In this document: piece after piece, positions 56,068 to 64,000 of the stretch
Position numbering within the stretch: position 1 is the first letter of the stretch
Layout: each line of letters begins with the position of its first letter
NCBI RefSeq assembly: GCF_913055835.1
Contig: NZ_CAJXKQ010000003.1
Location: 62,001 to 126,000, forward strand
Length of the DNA stretch: 64,000 nt
Source: an uncultured Marinobacter sp.
GTDB lineage: Bacteria > Pseudomonadota > Gammaproteobacteria > Pseudomonadales > Oleiphilaceae
Reading direction: 5' to 3'
Made by a program: the position numbers and the translations under genes
The notes under the pieces: generated by a model
Told to the model about the DNA's origin: nothing
What the model saw: the letters and a program-made list of their open reading frames with translations, nothing else
Databases searched by the model: none

Positions 56068-57309
56068 TCAGACGTTATCGGTGCTTGCGTTCCGAAGCGC
56101 CTGAAAGCCCCTTTCAAGATCGGTTTTCAGGTCTTCAACAGCTTCGATCCCCACGGAAATCCGGATCAGGTTTTCCGTGATCCCGGCCCGCGTCTTGTCC
56201 TCGGGTGATAGTCGCCCGTGAGTGGTCGTGGCCGGGTGTGTGATGGTGGTTTTGACATCACCAAGGTTTGCCGTGATGGAAATCATCCGGGTGCCATCAA
56301 TGAAGGCCCAGGCCTCTTCCCTTGCACCCTTGAGCTGGAACGACAGCACTCCACCAAACCCGGATTGCTGTTTTTTAGCCAGCTCATGTTGGGGGTGACT
56401 CTGTAGCCCGGCATAAAAAACGCGTTCAACCGCCGGCTGTTGCTCCAGCCACAAGGCCAACTCTAACGCATTGTCACAGTGGGCGCGCATACGAATTGGT
56501 AAGGTTTCCAATCCCTTCTGGAACACCCAGGCGTTGAAGGGACTCATGGTAGGACCGGCGGACCTCAGGAAGCCGTATATCTCTTCCATCATCTTTTCGG
56601 AGCCGACCACAACGCCGCCCACACAGCGGCCCTGACCATCAAGGTATTTGGTGGCCGAGTGGATCACGATATCCGCGCCCTGCTCCAGTGGTCGCTGAAG
56701 CACAGGCGTACAGAAACAGTTGTCCACCACGAACAGCGCATCATTATCCCGGGCCAGTTGCCCAAGGGCCGCCATATCCGCTACTTCGCAAAGGGGATTG
56801 GACGGTGTTTCGATGAACAGCATTCGGGTTTCTGGACGCACCGACGCCTGCCATTCGTCCATATCCGTCAGACTGACAAACGTGGTTTCCACCCCGAAAC
56901 GGGCCATGTATTTCTGGAACAACACGTTCGTGGTGCCGAACACACCCCGGGAGCAGATCACATGGTCGCCGCTCTGCAGCAGTGCCATACAGGTACTCAG
57001 GATCGCGGACATTCCCGAGGCTGTAGCGACAGCCCGCTCCCCACCTTCCATGGCGGCGATCCGGCCCTCGAAAGCCTGAACCGTCGGGTTGGTAAAGCGA
57101 GAATAGATGTTGCCCGGCTCGTCGCCTCCAAATCGCGCCGCTGCCTGGGCTGCGCTGCCATACACAAAGCTGGACGTGGGGAAGATGGCATCGCTGTGCT
57201 CGAGTTGCCCGGTGCGGATCTGCCCTGCCCTCACCGCCAGTGTGTCCACGGACATACCTTCAAGATCCGATTCCGGAATCCAGACAGTCTCTTCACGGCG
57301 AAAGGTCAT
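56068..57309 (-). CDS. metZ: O-succinylhomoserine sulfhydrylase
   Basis: MetZ makes homocysteine directly from O-succinylhomoserine and sulfide, feeding MetH. ATG 57309 is taken over the TTG one codon earlier, with GGAG 7 bases upstream. The 413-residue PLP enzyme has DTLAVRAGQIRTGQLEHSDAIFPTSSFVYGSAAQAAARFGGDEPGNIYSRFTNPTVQAFEGRIAAMEGG. The PLP-lysine motif is HSATKYLDGQGRCVGGVVVG (near 219), and the late GDVKTTITHPATTTHGRLSPEDKTRAGI belongs to the family. MetZ is the usual Pseudomonas enzyme for this step. It follows purF by 27 bases. Confidence 0.93.
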   Translation of the reverse strand: MTFRREETVWIPESDLEGMSVDTLAVRAGQIRTGQLEHSDAIFPTSSFVYGSAAQAAARFGGDEPGNIYSRFTNPTVQAFEGRIAAMEGGERAVATASGMSAILSTCMALLQSGDHVICSRGVFGTTNVLFQKYMARFGVETTFVSLTDMDEWQASVRPETRMLFIETPSNPLCEVADMAALGQLARDNDALFVVDNCFCTPVLQRPLEQGADIVIHSATKYLDGQGRCVGGVVVGSEKMMEEIYGFLRSAGPTMSPFNAWVFQKGLETLPIRMRAHCDNALELALWLEQQPAVERVFYAGLQSHPQHELAKKQQSGFGGVLSFQLKGAREEAWAFIDGTRMISITANLGDVKTTITHPATTTHGRLSPEDKTRAGITENLIRISVGIEAVEDLKTDLERGFQALRNASTDNV

Positions 57310-57336
57310 CAATTACTCCTGCCTGATACGGCTGCT

Positions 57337-58863
57337 TCAGTCTTCGTCATTGTACAAATCAATAATACCGTTATCGCCGGATGTGGCGCCGGCGCTCTTG
57401 AACCGCTTGTCATCGTTGCGCATTTCTTCCAGGCGGTTCAGGTAGGCTGCATCGACATCGCCGGTCACGTAATTGCCGGTAAACACGGAACATTCCCAGC
57501 CCTCAATGTCGTCGTTGACATCACTGACACAGGTTACCAGATCCTCCAGATCCTGATAGAGCAACCAGTCGGCGCCAATCAGCTCCCGGATTTCTTCAAC
57601 AGATCGGTCATGGGCGATCAGTTCGCTGGCCGAAGGCATATCGATCCCGTATACGTTCGGGTAGCGTACGGGGGGCGCCGCAGAGGAAAAATAGACCTTG
57701 CGGGCGCCAGCGTCCCGGGCCATCTGGACGATTTCCTTACAGGTGGTGCCACGAACAATGGAATCGTCCACCAGCATTACATTCTTGCCACGGAATTCCA
57801 GGTCGATCGGGTTAAGCTTCTGACGGACCGACTTCTTGCGCATTTTCTGGCCGGGCATAATGAAGGTTCGACCGATGTAGCGATTCTTGATGAAACCTTC
57901 GCGGAACTTCACACCCAGACGGTGTGCCATCTGCATGGCTGAGGTACGGCTGGTGTCAGGAATCGGCATCACTACGTCGATGTCATGATCCGGCGTCTCT
58001 CGCAGTACCTTCTCGGCCAGGGTCTCACCCATGCGCAGACGGGCCTTGTAGACCGACACCTTGTCAATAATGGAATCCGGGCGGGCGAAATACACGTGCT
58101 CAAAGATGCACGGGTACAGATGGGGCTGCTCTGCGCACTGCTGGGTGTAAAGGGTGCCGTCGGTTTCAATGTAGACTGCCTCACCCGGCGCAATGTCCCG
58201 CACGAGGGTGTAGCCTGCCGCATTCAGGGCAACGCTTTCCGAGGCAATCATATATTCCTTGCGGCCATCTTCGGCCGTGCGCTCACCGTAGCAGGCCGGC
58301 CGGATGCCATTCGGATCACGGAAGCCCACGATACCGTAACCGGTAATCATGGCAATAACGGCGTAGGCGCCCCGGCAACGCTTGTGAACGGCTCTGACTG
58401 CGGAAAAAATCTCGTCCTTGGTCGGGTCGAGCTTGCCGAGTTTCTGCAACTCGTGGGCAAACACGTTCAACAGAACTTCCGAGTCGGAGTTGGTGTTGAT
58501 GTGGCGCAGGTCGGTGCGAAACAGGTCCTTGCTCAGATCATCGGCGTTTGTGAGGTTGCCGTTGTGAGCGAGGGTGATGCCGTACGGGCTGTTTACGTAA
58601 AACGGCTGGGCCTCAGCGGAGCTGGAGCTGCCCGCGGTTGGATAACGCACATGGCCGATGCCAACATTCCCCACCAGCCGGCGCATATGCCGGGTATGGA
58701 ATACGTCCCGCACCAGGCCATTATCCTTGCGGAGGAAAAACCGATCATCCTGAAATGTCACAATGCCCGCCGCGTCCTGGCCCCGGTGCTGAAGTACAGT
58801 CAGCGCATCATAGAGCGACTGATTGACGTTGGAAGTACTGACGATGCCGACAATGCCACACAT
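57337..58863 (-). CDS. purF: Amidophosphoribosyltransferase
   Basis: PurF makes phosphoribosylamine, the first committed purine step. The 508-residue protein has the glutaminase N-terminus MCGIVGIV with catalytic C2 exposed directly after the start Met, so no propeptide is present. Further motifs are [23 protein letters not shown] and [12 protein letters not shown]. The PRPP-binding loop [31 protein letters not shown] is near 365-395. Length and order (cvpA-purF-metZ) match pseudomonads. Confidence 0.97.
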   Translation of the reverse strand: MCGIVGIVSTSNVNQSLYDALTVLQHRGQDAAGIVTFQDDRFFLRKDNGLVRDVFHTRHMRRLVGNVGIGHVRYPTAGSSSSAEAQPFYVNSPYGITLAHNGNLTNADDLSKDLFRTDLRHINTNSDSEVLLNVFAHELQKLGKLDPTKDEIFSAVRAVHKRCRGAYAVIAMITGYGIVGFRDPNGIRPACYGERTAEDGRKEYMIASESVALNAAGYTLVRDIAPGEAVYIETDGTLYTQQCAEQPHLYPCIFEHVYFARPDSIIDKVSVYKARLRMGETLAEKVLRETPDHDIDVVMPIPDTSRTSAMQMAHRLGVKFREGFIKNRYIGRTFIMPGQKMRKKSVRQKLNPIDLEFRGKNVMLVDDSIVRGTTCKEIVQMARDAGARKVYFSSAAPPVRYPNVYGIDMPSASELIAHDRSVEEIRELIGADWLLYQDLEDLVTCVSDVNDDIEGWECSVFTGNYVTGDVDAAYLNRLEEMRNDDKRFKSAGATSGDNGIIDLYNDED

Positions 58864-58897
58864 GGATAAGGGTATCTCCGAGTGTTAAAACTGAATG

Positions 58898-59467
58898 TTA
58901 GCGGGACGCGGACGCAGGTTCCACGCCTTCATGCTCTGTAACGGATTCCGGATCCGGCGCGTTTTCGGGTGCAGGCCCCAGGAAGCGCGCAAATTCATCG
59001 CCCAGGGTCCGTCTGGACCAGTCCTCTACCACAGCCAGGCGATCAATGATTATGGACGTTCGCCACCAGGTATCCTGCGCCAATGGCGTGTAACGGGTAA
59101 ATGCAATGGCAACAATCACCACCACCACGCCCCGCAAAAGCCCGAATCCCATGCCAAGCACCCGATCAGTGGCGGACAGACCTGTGGCCCGAATCAGGTG
59201 GCCAATCATGTTATTGATGATGGCTCCGACGATGAGGGTTCCAAAGAAGAGTATGGCAAACGCGGCGATAAGCCGAACCAGAGGCGTTTCAACCGTGCTT
59301 TCCAGCAGGGACTGCATCTGGGGGTGGAAGGTTCTGGCCAGAATGAATGCCCCTACCCAGGTCACCAGAGACAGGGCTTCCCGTACAAAGCCCCGTTTCA
59401 GACTGATGAGGGTGGAAACTGTAATGAGGGCGATAATGACCCAGTCAATCCAGATCAGCGCTTCCAT
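58898..59467 (-). CDS. cvpA: CvpA-family membrane protein
   Basis: The 189-residue protein has four hydrophobic segments, starting IDWVIIALITVSTLISLKRGFVREALSLVTWVGAFILARTF, the diagnostic CvpA start. It then has LIAAFAILFFGTLIVGAIINNMIGHLIRATGLSATDRVLGMGFGLLRGVVVVIVAIAF. CvpA is linked to colicin V production, envelope stress and purF expression through the shared operon. The polar end of about 45 residues is not conserved. It lies 34 bases before purF. Confidence 0.92.
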   Translation of the reverse strand: MEALIWIDWVIIALITVSTLISLKRGFVREALSLVTWVGAFILARTFHPQMQSLLESTVETPLVRLIAAFAILFFGTLIVGAIINNMIGHLIRATGLSATDRVLGMGFGLLRGVVVVIVAIAFTRYTPLAQDTWWRTSIIIDRLAVVEDWSRRTLGDEFARFLGPAPENAPDPESVTEHEGVEPASASR

Positions 59468-59558
59468 TGAAAACCCGGTGGAGAAAAGGAAGCGCGAATT
59501 CTATCAGGAAACCCTGGCTCGCCAAACCGCCGGAGACACATAAACCCGATCCCGACCG

Positions 59559-60230
59559 CTATTTTTCTCCGGAGGTGACCAGACTGTTCAGGCCAAAAGC
59601 GTCGTCCAGTGCTCTCTTGGCGGATTCGGCTTCGGATTTGGATGCGAAAGGCCCACTGAAGACGCGAGTCAGTGTCGTGTCACCGCGGACAACTTCCTGC
59701 AGATGGGACCCGTAGCCCTTCTCTCGCACCTGGTCCCTGAGTCGGCGGGCGTTATCGGAATTACCAAAGCTTCCCAGTTGCACCACCCAGGCGCCTTCGA
59801 GGGATCTCTCGTACTCGGCGGTTTCCGAAACTGGGCTCTCCGAGGCTTGATCTCCGGTTTCGACCGGCGCACTGGCCTGCTCCTGAGATGCATCATCCGG
59901 TTCCTGACCGGCCTCGGGTGATTCCGCCACATCAGAAGTGGTCTCTTGGCCCGGCGATTCCTCAAGAATGCGGTAGCCCGGGGAATCAGCACCACCCTGT
60001 TCGGCCGGTGGCGCAGCCAGAGTACTGTCACTGGATTCAGGACCATAGGAAGGCGGGGGCGCCAATTCGGATTCCGGCGCTTCAACTTCCGGGAACGGCG
60101 GCTCCTCGGGAATCTTGATGGTGGTGGAGGTACGCTCGGAATGCGGCTCATCAAAGAGCATGGGAACAAAGATAACCGCCAGGGAAACAAGGACCAGCGC
60201 CCCGATTATTCTCTGTTTCAGTCCATCCAC
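59559..60230 (-). CDS. SPOR-domain protein, DedD-like
   Basis: The 223-residue protein has a short cytoplasmic start, one transmembrane helix (IGALVLVSLAVIFVPMLFDEP, about 8-28), a long proline/glutamate/serine-rich periplasmic linker (30-145) and a C-terminal SPOR domain (about 148-220). That domain contains AWVVQLGSFGNSDNARRLRDQVREKGYGSHLQEVVRGDTTLTRVFSGPFASKSEAESAKRALDDAFG. SPOR domains bind denuded glycan strands at the septum. The layout is that of DedD, and its place between folC and cvpA agrees. Confidence 0.9.
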   Translation of the reverse strand: MDGLKQRIIGALVLVSLAVIFVPMLFDEPHSERTSTTIKIPEEPPFPEVEAPESELAPPPSYGPESSDSTLAAPPAEQGGADSPGYRILEESPGQETTSDVAESPEAGQEPDDASQEQASAPVETGDQASESPVSETAEYERSLEGAWVVQLGSFGNSDNARRLRDQVREKGYGSHLQEVVRGDTTLTRVFSGPFASKSEAESAKRALDDAFGLNSLVTSGEK

Positions 60231-60353
60231 GTTGCTTGGCTCCCAACTGTTGTGACTGCGCCCCGAGAGGCACCCATCCGCAGATACTAACTGCCCGGAA
60301 GCCGGAACTCAAAGTGCTACCCGCCGCCATGGACAAAGTTTAAGGCGGGCTAT

Positions 60354-61679
60354 CTAGCGCCCTTCCGAATCCTGAGCGAGCAGAATTTCCCGGCCCTCGG
60401 CAACCGTGTAGAACGACCCGAAAACGACCACAAGATCGTTCAGTGCCGCCGCGGACAGCGCCGATCCGAGCGCCTCTGCTACTGATTCGAACGCCGGGGC
60501 ATGATCGATACCAGCGTCGGCCAATCGTGCCTGCAACTGATGAGCCGCAAGCCCTCTCGGTACTTTCAGGCCGGCCAGGTACCAGGCATCAACCACGCCA
60601 GCCATTGCTTTTCCGACACCTTCCACATCCTTATCCGCCAGGGCACCGTAAACCGCATGGACGCGCCTTCCAGGCGATTTCAGGTTTTCCAGTTGCCCGG
60701 CCAACCATCCCGCCGCATGGGGGTTATGACCGACATCCAGAAAAATATCCGGCGAGGAACCCAGACGCTCGAATCGACCTGGCACGCTGATGCCTGAAAG
60801 AACCTGCTCAATAACAGCAACCGACAGGTCGGGTTCGAGCTGCCGCACGGCAATGACGGCCGCCGCAACGCTTTTAACCGGTAGAGGGCCGGCTGGCAGA
60901 CGGATAGGCTGGTTCTGATAATTGAGTACCACCGACGCAAACCCGGACGCAGTCGCCGGTTCCCGCTTTAACTGATAGTCCTGCCCGAACAGTGCCATCC
61001 GAACCTTCTGGGCCGATGACTGCTGCAGCACCGAGCGTGGTGGCTCGGAATCCGCGTAGACCGCGGGAATACCCGGCCTGAGCACCCCTGCTTTCTCAAA
61101 CCCGATGACTTCCCGGTTATCACCGAGAAAGGCAACGTGATCGATGTCCACCGATGTGAGTATGGCAAAATCGGCATCCAGAACATTCACTGCATCCAGT
61201 CGCCCGCCAAGACCAACCTCCAGGACCCAGTCCTCAAGGCCCGCGTCGGCAAAGGCTACAAAGGCTGCCAGGGTCCCGAATTCAAAATAGGTGAGCGAAA
61301 CATTGCCACGGGCGGCCTCAACCGCCTCAAACGCCTTGACCAGCGCGTCATCGGAAATATCCTCACCGTTCAGGCGCACACGCTCGTTGTAGCGCTGGAG
61401 ATGCGGTGAGGTATAGGCGCCGGTGCGACGGCCGGCGACTCTCAGAAGCGCTTCTACAGTAGCCACAGCGCTGCCTTTGCCGTTAGTACCTGCCACAGTA
61501 ATGATCCGGGCTTGCGGCTTTCGCCGGAAAAGCCGGCGCAGAACTACCAGCACCCGATCCAGGCCGAGGTCAATCTCTGTTGGATGTATCGCTTCGAGGT
61601 AGGCAAGCCACTGGTCAACAGTGGCGCCAGCCCCCGGCGAAGCCGGAGGCTGGTCTGGATGATTACTCGGCGGGGGCAT
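60354..61679 (-). CDS. folC: Bifunctional folylpolyglutamate synthase/dihydrofolate synthase
   Basis: FolC adds glutamate to dihydropteroate and to tetrahydrofolates. The 441-residue Mur-ligase-type protein has [22 protein letters not shown] near 22. The P-loop is [63 protein letters not shown] (about 58-122), and [49 protein letters not shown] is the substrate region. It overlaps the end of accD by 17 bases. Confidence 0.95.
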   Translation of the reverse strand: MPPPSNHPDQPPASPGAGATVDQWLAYLEAIHPTEIDLGLDRVLVVLRRLFRRKPQARIITVAGTNGKGSAVATVEALLRVAGRRTGAYTSPHLQRYNERVRLNGEDISDDALVKAFEAVEAARGNVSLTYFEFGTLAAFVAFADAGLEDWVLEVGLGGRLDAVNVLDADFAILTSVDIDHVAFLGDNREVIGFEKAGVLRPGIPAVYADSEPPRSVLQQSSAQKVRMALFGQDYQLKREPATASGFASVVLNYQNQPIRLPAGPLPVKSVAAAVIAVRQLEPDLSVAVIEQVLSGISVPGRFERLGSSPDIFLDVGHNPHAAGWLAGQLENLKSPGRRVHAVYGALADKDVEGVGKAMAGVVDAWYLAGLKVPRGLAAHQLQARLADAGIDHAPAFESVAEALGSALSAAALNDLVVVFGSFYTVAEGREILLAQDSEGR

Positions 61680-62589
61680 CGGTTTCAGGCTTTTCCGTTA
61701 CTTCAAACTCGATAGGCTCTTCGGTTCCGGGACGCTCCTGGCCGGTGAACTTGGCCAATACGTGGGCAATGCGCTCACGCATCTGATGACGATGGAGAAT
61801 CATGTCGATGGCACCGTGCTCCAACAGGAACTCACTGCGCTGGAAGCCCTCCGGCAGCTTTTCACGAACGGTTTGCTCGATGACCCTCGGGCCGGCGAAG
61901 CCAATCAATGCATTTGGCTCGGCGATATTGAGATCCCCCAGCATGGCAAGGCTGGCGGAAACACCACCAAACACGGGGTCTGTCATTACCGAAATGTAGG
62001 GAATCCCTTCAAGCTTCATGCGCTCAAGCACCGCGGCCGTTTTCGACATCTGCATCAACGACAGGATGGCTTCCTGCATACGGGCGCCGCCACTGGCAGA
62101 GAAACAGACCAGGGGAATTCGCTCTTTCAGGGCAACATTGGCAGCCTGAACGAATTTTTCACCTACAACCTGCCCCATGGAGCCGCCGAGAAAGCCAAAT
62201 TCAAAGGAGCAGGCAACCAGAGGTACACCAAGCGTGGTGCCTTTCATGGCCACCAACGCGTCTTTCTCGCCCGTGCCTTTCTGGGCGTGGGACAAACGGT
62301 CCTTGTAGCGCTTGCTGTCCTTGAACTTGAGGCGATCCCAGGGCTCTAGCTCGGCGGCAATTTCTTCCCGTCCATCGGGATCCAGAAAAACGTCCAGCCG
62401 ACGGCGGGCCGCAACCCTCAGGTGGTGGTTGCATTTGGGGCAAACATCCAGGTTCTTCTCAAGTTCCGGCTTGTAGAGAAAGGCGCCACATTTGGGGCAC
62501 TTCTTCCATAACCCCTCGGGCACTCCGGTTCTCTGCTTGGATTCCGAGCGAATCTTGCTCGGCATGATCTTGTCCAGCCAGTTACTCAT
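61663..62589 (-). CDS. accD: Acetyl-CoA carboxylase carboxyltransferase subunit beta
   Basis: AccD pairs with AccA to make malonyl-CoA. The 308-residue protein has an N-terminal zinc ribbon [26 protein letters not shown] (about 31-56). The carboxyltransferase core follows, with [34 protein letters not shown] and [28 protein letters not shown], the oxyanion motif. The last residues are acidic and variable. It lies between trpA and folC. Confidence 0.97.
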   Translation of the reverse strand: MSNWLDKIMPSKIRSESKQRTGVPEGLWKKCPKCGAFLYKPELEKNLDVCPKCNHHLRVAARRRLDVFLDPDGREEIAAELEPWDRLKFKDSKRYKDRLSHAQKGTGEKDALVAMKGTTLGVPLVACSFEFGFLGGSMGQVVGEKFVQAANVALKERIPLVCFSASGGARMQEAILSLMQMSKTAAVLERMKLEGIPYISVMTDPVFGGVSASLAMLGDLNIAEPNALIGFAGPRVIEQTVREKLPEGFQRSEFLLEHGAIDMILHRHQMRERIAHVLAKFTGQERPGTEEPIEFEVTEKPETDAPAE

Positions 62590-62634
62590 GATCTCATCCT
62601 GTCCTTTGACGCCTGTTTGCCCTCCTCCCCTTCA

Positions 62635-63447
62635 TCAGGAGGCGAGACTGTCCAGTGCTTCACGCATCGGGTGGAGCAGATCCGTCAATGCCCGTTTGAG
62701 CTGGTCGGTATCTGCCTGATTTCTGGCTATTGTATCGACCAGGACGCTACCAACAATTACACCATCGGATACCCGACCCACGGCGGCAGCTGTTTCCGCA
62801 TCGCGGATGCCAAAGCCAACACCAACGGGTAGCGCGGTCAGTTCGTGGATATGGCTCACTTTCTGCGCAACCTCATCCACGTTGATGGTGGCGGAACCTG
62901 TCACACCCTTGATAGAAACATAGTACACATAACCGGAAGAGTGTTGACTGATTGCCCGAATCCGGTCATCGGTCGTGGTCGGCGCCAGCAGGAAGATGGC
63001 GTCGAGATCTCGCTGGGTGAACAGCGGCGCGACCTCCTCGGCTTCTTCCGGCGGCAGATCCACTGTCAGGATTCCATCAACGCCGGCATCCTTGGCCGCA
63101 TCGGCAAAAGTCTCGTAGCCCATGGCTTCCATCGGATTCAGATAGCCCATCAGCACCACGGGCGTGGCGTCATCGGTCTTACGGAATTCCTTGACCATGG
63201 CAATCACCTGTCTCAGGGAAGTGCCATGAACCAGTGCACGCTCGCAGGCCAACTGGATAACCGGGCCATCTGCCATGGGGTCGGAAAACGGAACCCCAAG
63301 CTCAATGATATCGGCGCCTGCATCCACAAGCGTGTGCATCAGATCCACCGTGTTATCGGGATGGGGGTCGCCGGCGGTAATGTAGGGAATAAGTGCCTTA
63401 CGACCTTGTCCTTTCAGGGCCTTGAGGACCCCTTCGATTCGGCTCAT
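62635..63447 (-). CDS. trpA: Tryptophan synthase alpha chain
   Basis: TrpA cleaves indole-3-glycerol phosphate. ATG 63447 gives the usual start [28 protein letters not shown]; the 24 extra codons in the track lie in the trpB-trpA gap and the trpB end. The 270-residue barrel has the catalytic glutamate and aspartate in [27 protein letters not shown]. The [17 protein letters not shown]-like segment is [19 protein letters not shown], and the phosphate-binding region is [25 protein letters not shown]. It lies 19 bases after trpB. Confidence 0.96.
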   Translation of the reverse strand: MSRIEGVLKALKGQGRKALIPYITAGDPHPDNTVDLMHTLVDAGADIIELGVPFSDPMADGPVIQLACERALVHGTSLRQVIAMVKEFRKTDDATPVVLMGYLNPMEAMGYETFADAAKDAGVDGILTVDLPPEEAEEVAPLFTQRDLDAIFLLAPTTTDDRIRAISQHSSGYVYYVSIKGVTGSATINVDEVAQKVSHIHELTALPVGVGFGIRDAETAAAVGRVSDGVIVGSVLVDTIARNQADTDQLKRALTDLLHPMREALDSLAS

Positions 63448-63466
63448 GCCTGCTCCTGTTAATTCT

Positions 63467-64000
63467 TCAGATCTCGATGCCTTCAAGCTTGGCAACCGTG
63501 TTGATGTCCTTGTCGCCACGCCCGGAAACGTTGATAACGACGGTCTGGTCTTTGTTCATGGTGGCCGCCAGTTTAATGGCGTAAGCCACTGCGTGTGCGG
63601 TTTCGAGAGCGGGCATGATGCCCTCAACCCGGGTCAGCTTGCGGAAACCTTCCATGGCTTCATCATCTGTCACGGACACGTAATTCGCCCTGCCGATGTC
63701 CTTCAGCCATGCGTGCTCTGGGCCCACACCCGGATAATCGAGGCCGGCGCTCACCGAATGCGTACCCGCGATCTGACCATTCTCGTCTTCCATCAGGTAG
63801 GTTCGGTTGCCATGGAGCACACCGGGGCGCCCAGCACACAGGGGCGCTGCGTGTTTCCCGGTATCAATGCCAAGGCCGCCCGCTTCGACACCGTAGATTT
63901 GTACTGATTCATCAGCGAGGAAAGGATAGAACATGCCGATTGCGTTCGAACCACCACCAACACAGGCCACCAGCGCGTCCGGTAACTTGCCTGTCTTTTC
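63467..64000 (-). CDS. trpB: Tryptophan synthase beta chain, C-terminal part (cut by window edge)
   Basis: The reading frame is open to the window edge, so the track's start at 63970 is not a real start; the segment [28 protein letters not shown] continues upstream. [10 protein letters not shown] is the PLP phosphate-binding loop. Later motifs are [46 protein letters not shown] and [23 protein letters not shown], all diagnostic. About 177 residues of the roughly 400 in the family are present. TrpB condenses indole with serine. Confidence 0.96.
   Translation of the reverse strand, partial: EKTGKLPDALVACVGGGSNAIGMFYPFLADESVQIYGVEAGGLGIDTGKHAAPLCAGRPGVLHGNRTYLMEDENGQIAGTHSVSAGLDYPGVGPEHAWLKDIGRANYVSVTDDEAMEGFRKLTRVEGIMPALETAHAVAYAIKLAATMNKDQTVVINVSGRGDKDINTVAKLEGIEI

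Overview
The window is a gene-dense, GC-rich piece of a gammaproteobacterial chromosome. Gene content and order point to Marinobacter or a close relative on the Pseudomonas side of the class: rssB-rssC, fimL next to dnaQ-rnhA-methyltransferase-gloB-mltD, the trpBA-accD-folC-dedD-cvpA-purF-metZ string, a PhaD/phasin pair, tusDCBE and cysI-DUF934. This placement rests on recognising families and gene order; no database search was run. I see no prophage, insertion sequence, CRISPR array or toxin-antitoxin module. Nearly everything is core chromosome.

Layout. 1-2915 (minus): the first codons of sixA, gpsA, and a stress-signalling pair of an anti-sigma antagonist (rssC) and a response regulator/PP2C phosphatase (rssB). 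3030-5532: an HD hydrolase and a convergent renalase-like flavoprotein. 5649-12532 (plus): eight tightly coupled lipid genes (desaturase, NTF2-like, SDR, flavin oxidoreductase, DUF1365, cyclopropane-synthase-like methyltransferase, DUF2878, exported unknown). The core of this set matches the singlet-oxygen/ChrR-type and furan-fatty-acid gene sets of other proteobacteria and is the most interesting system here. 12613-14782: xthA, a PhaD-like regulator facing a phasin, then an intergenic region with a candidate operator and a candidate small RNA. 14847-20270: sulfur and haem genes (split YeeE/YedE transporter, DUF442 sulfurtransferase, hemH), tRNA-Ser(UGA), a BI-1 protein and tusDCBE. 20286-29013: DUF445, nfuA, metH, DUF2970, an untracked 34-residue membrane ORF, and cysI-DUF934.

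29033-31442 carries three inverted-repeat elements around an acuI-like reductase and sohB. 31527-37376 holds an SCP2 protein, an unknown membrane protein coupled to fimL, dnaQ, rnhA, a methyltransferase and gloB. 37545-45664 (plus): mltD, the yejABEF peptide importer and fabI. 45733-47986 (minus): a DUF1631 protein and a PilZ protein. 48162-51394: DAHP synthase, cobA and serS. 51482-56061 (minus): rarA, lolA, ftsK. 56068-64000 (minus): metZ, purF, cvpA, dedD-like, folC, accD, trpA and the 3' part of trpB, cut by the window edge.

Functional themes are membrane lipid modification with envelope upkeep, sulfur assimilation and trafficking (YeeE pair, Tus relay, CysI, MetZ, MetH, CobA for sirohaem/B12), and stress or second-messenger signalling (RssBC, FimL, PilZ). 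Several start sites were moved inward from the ORF track on ribosome-binding-site and family grounds; the reasons are given per gene.
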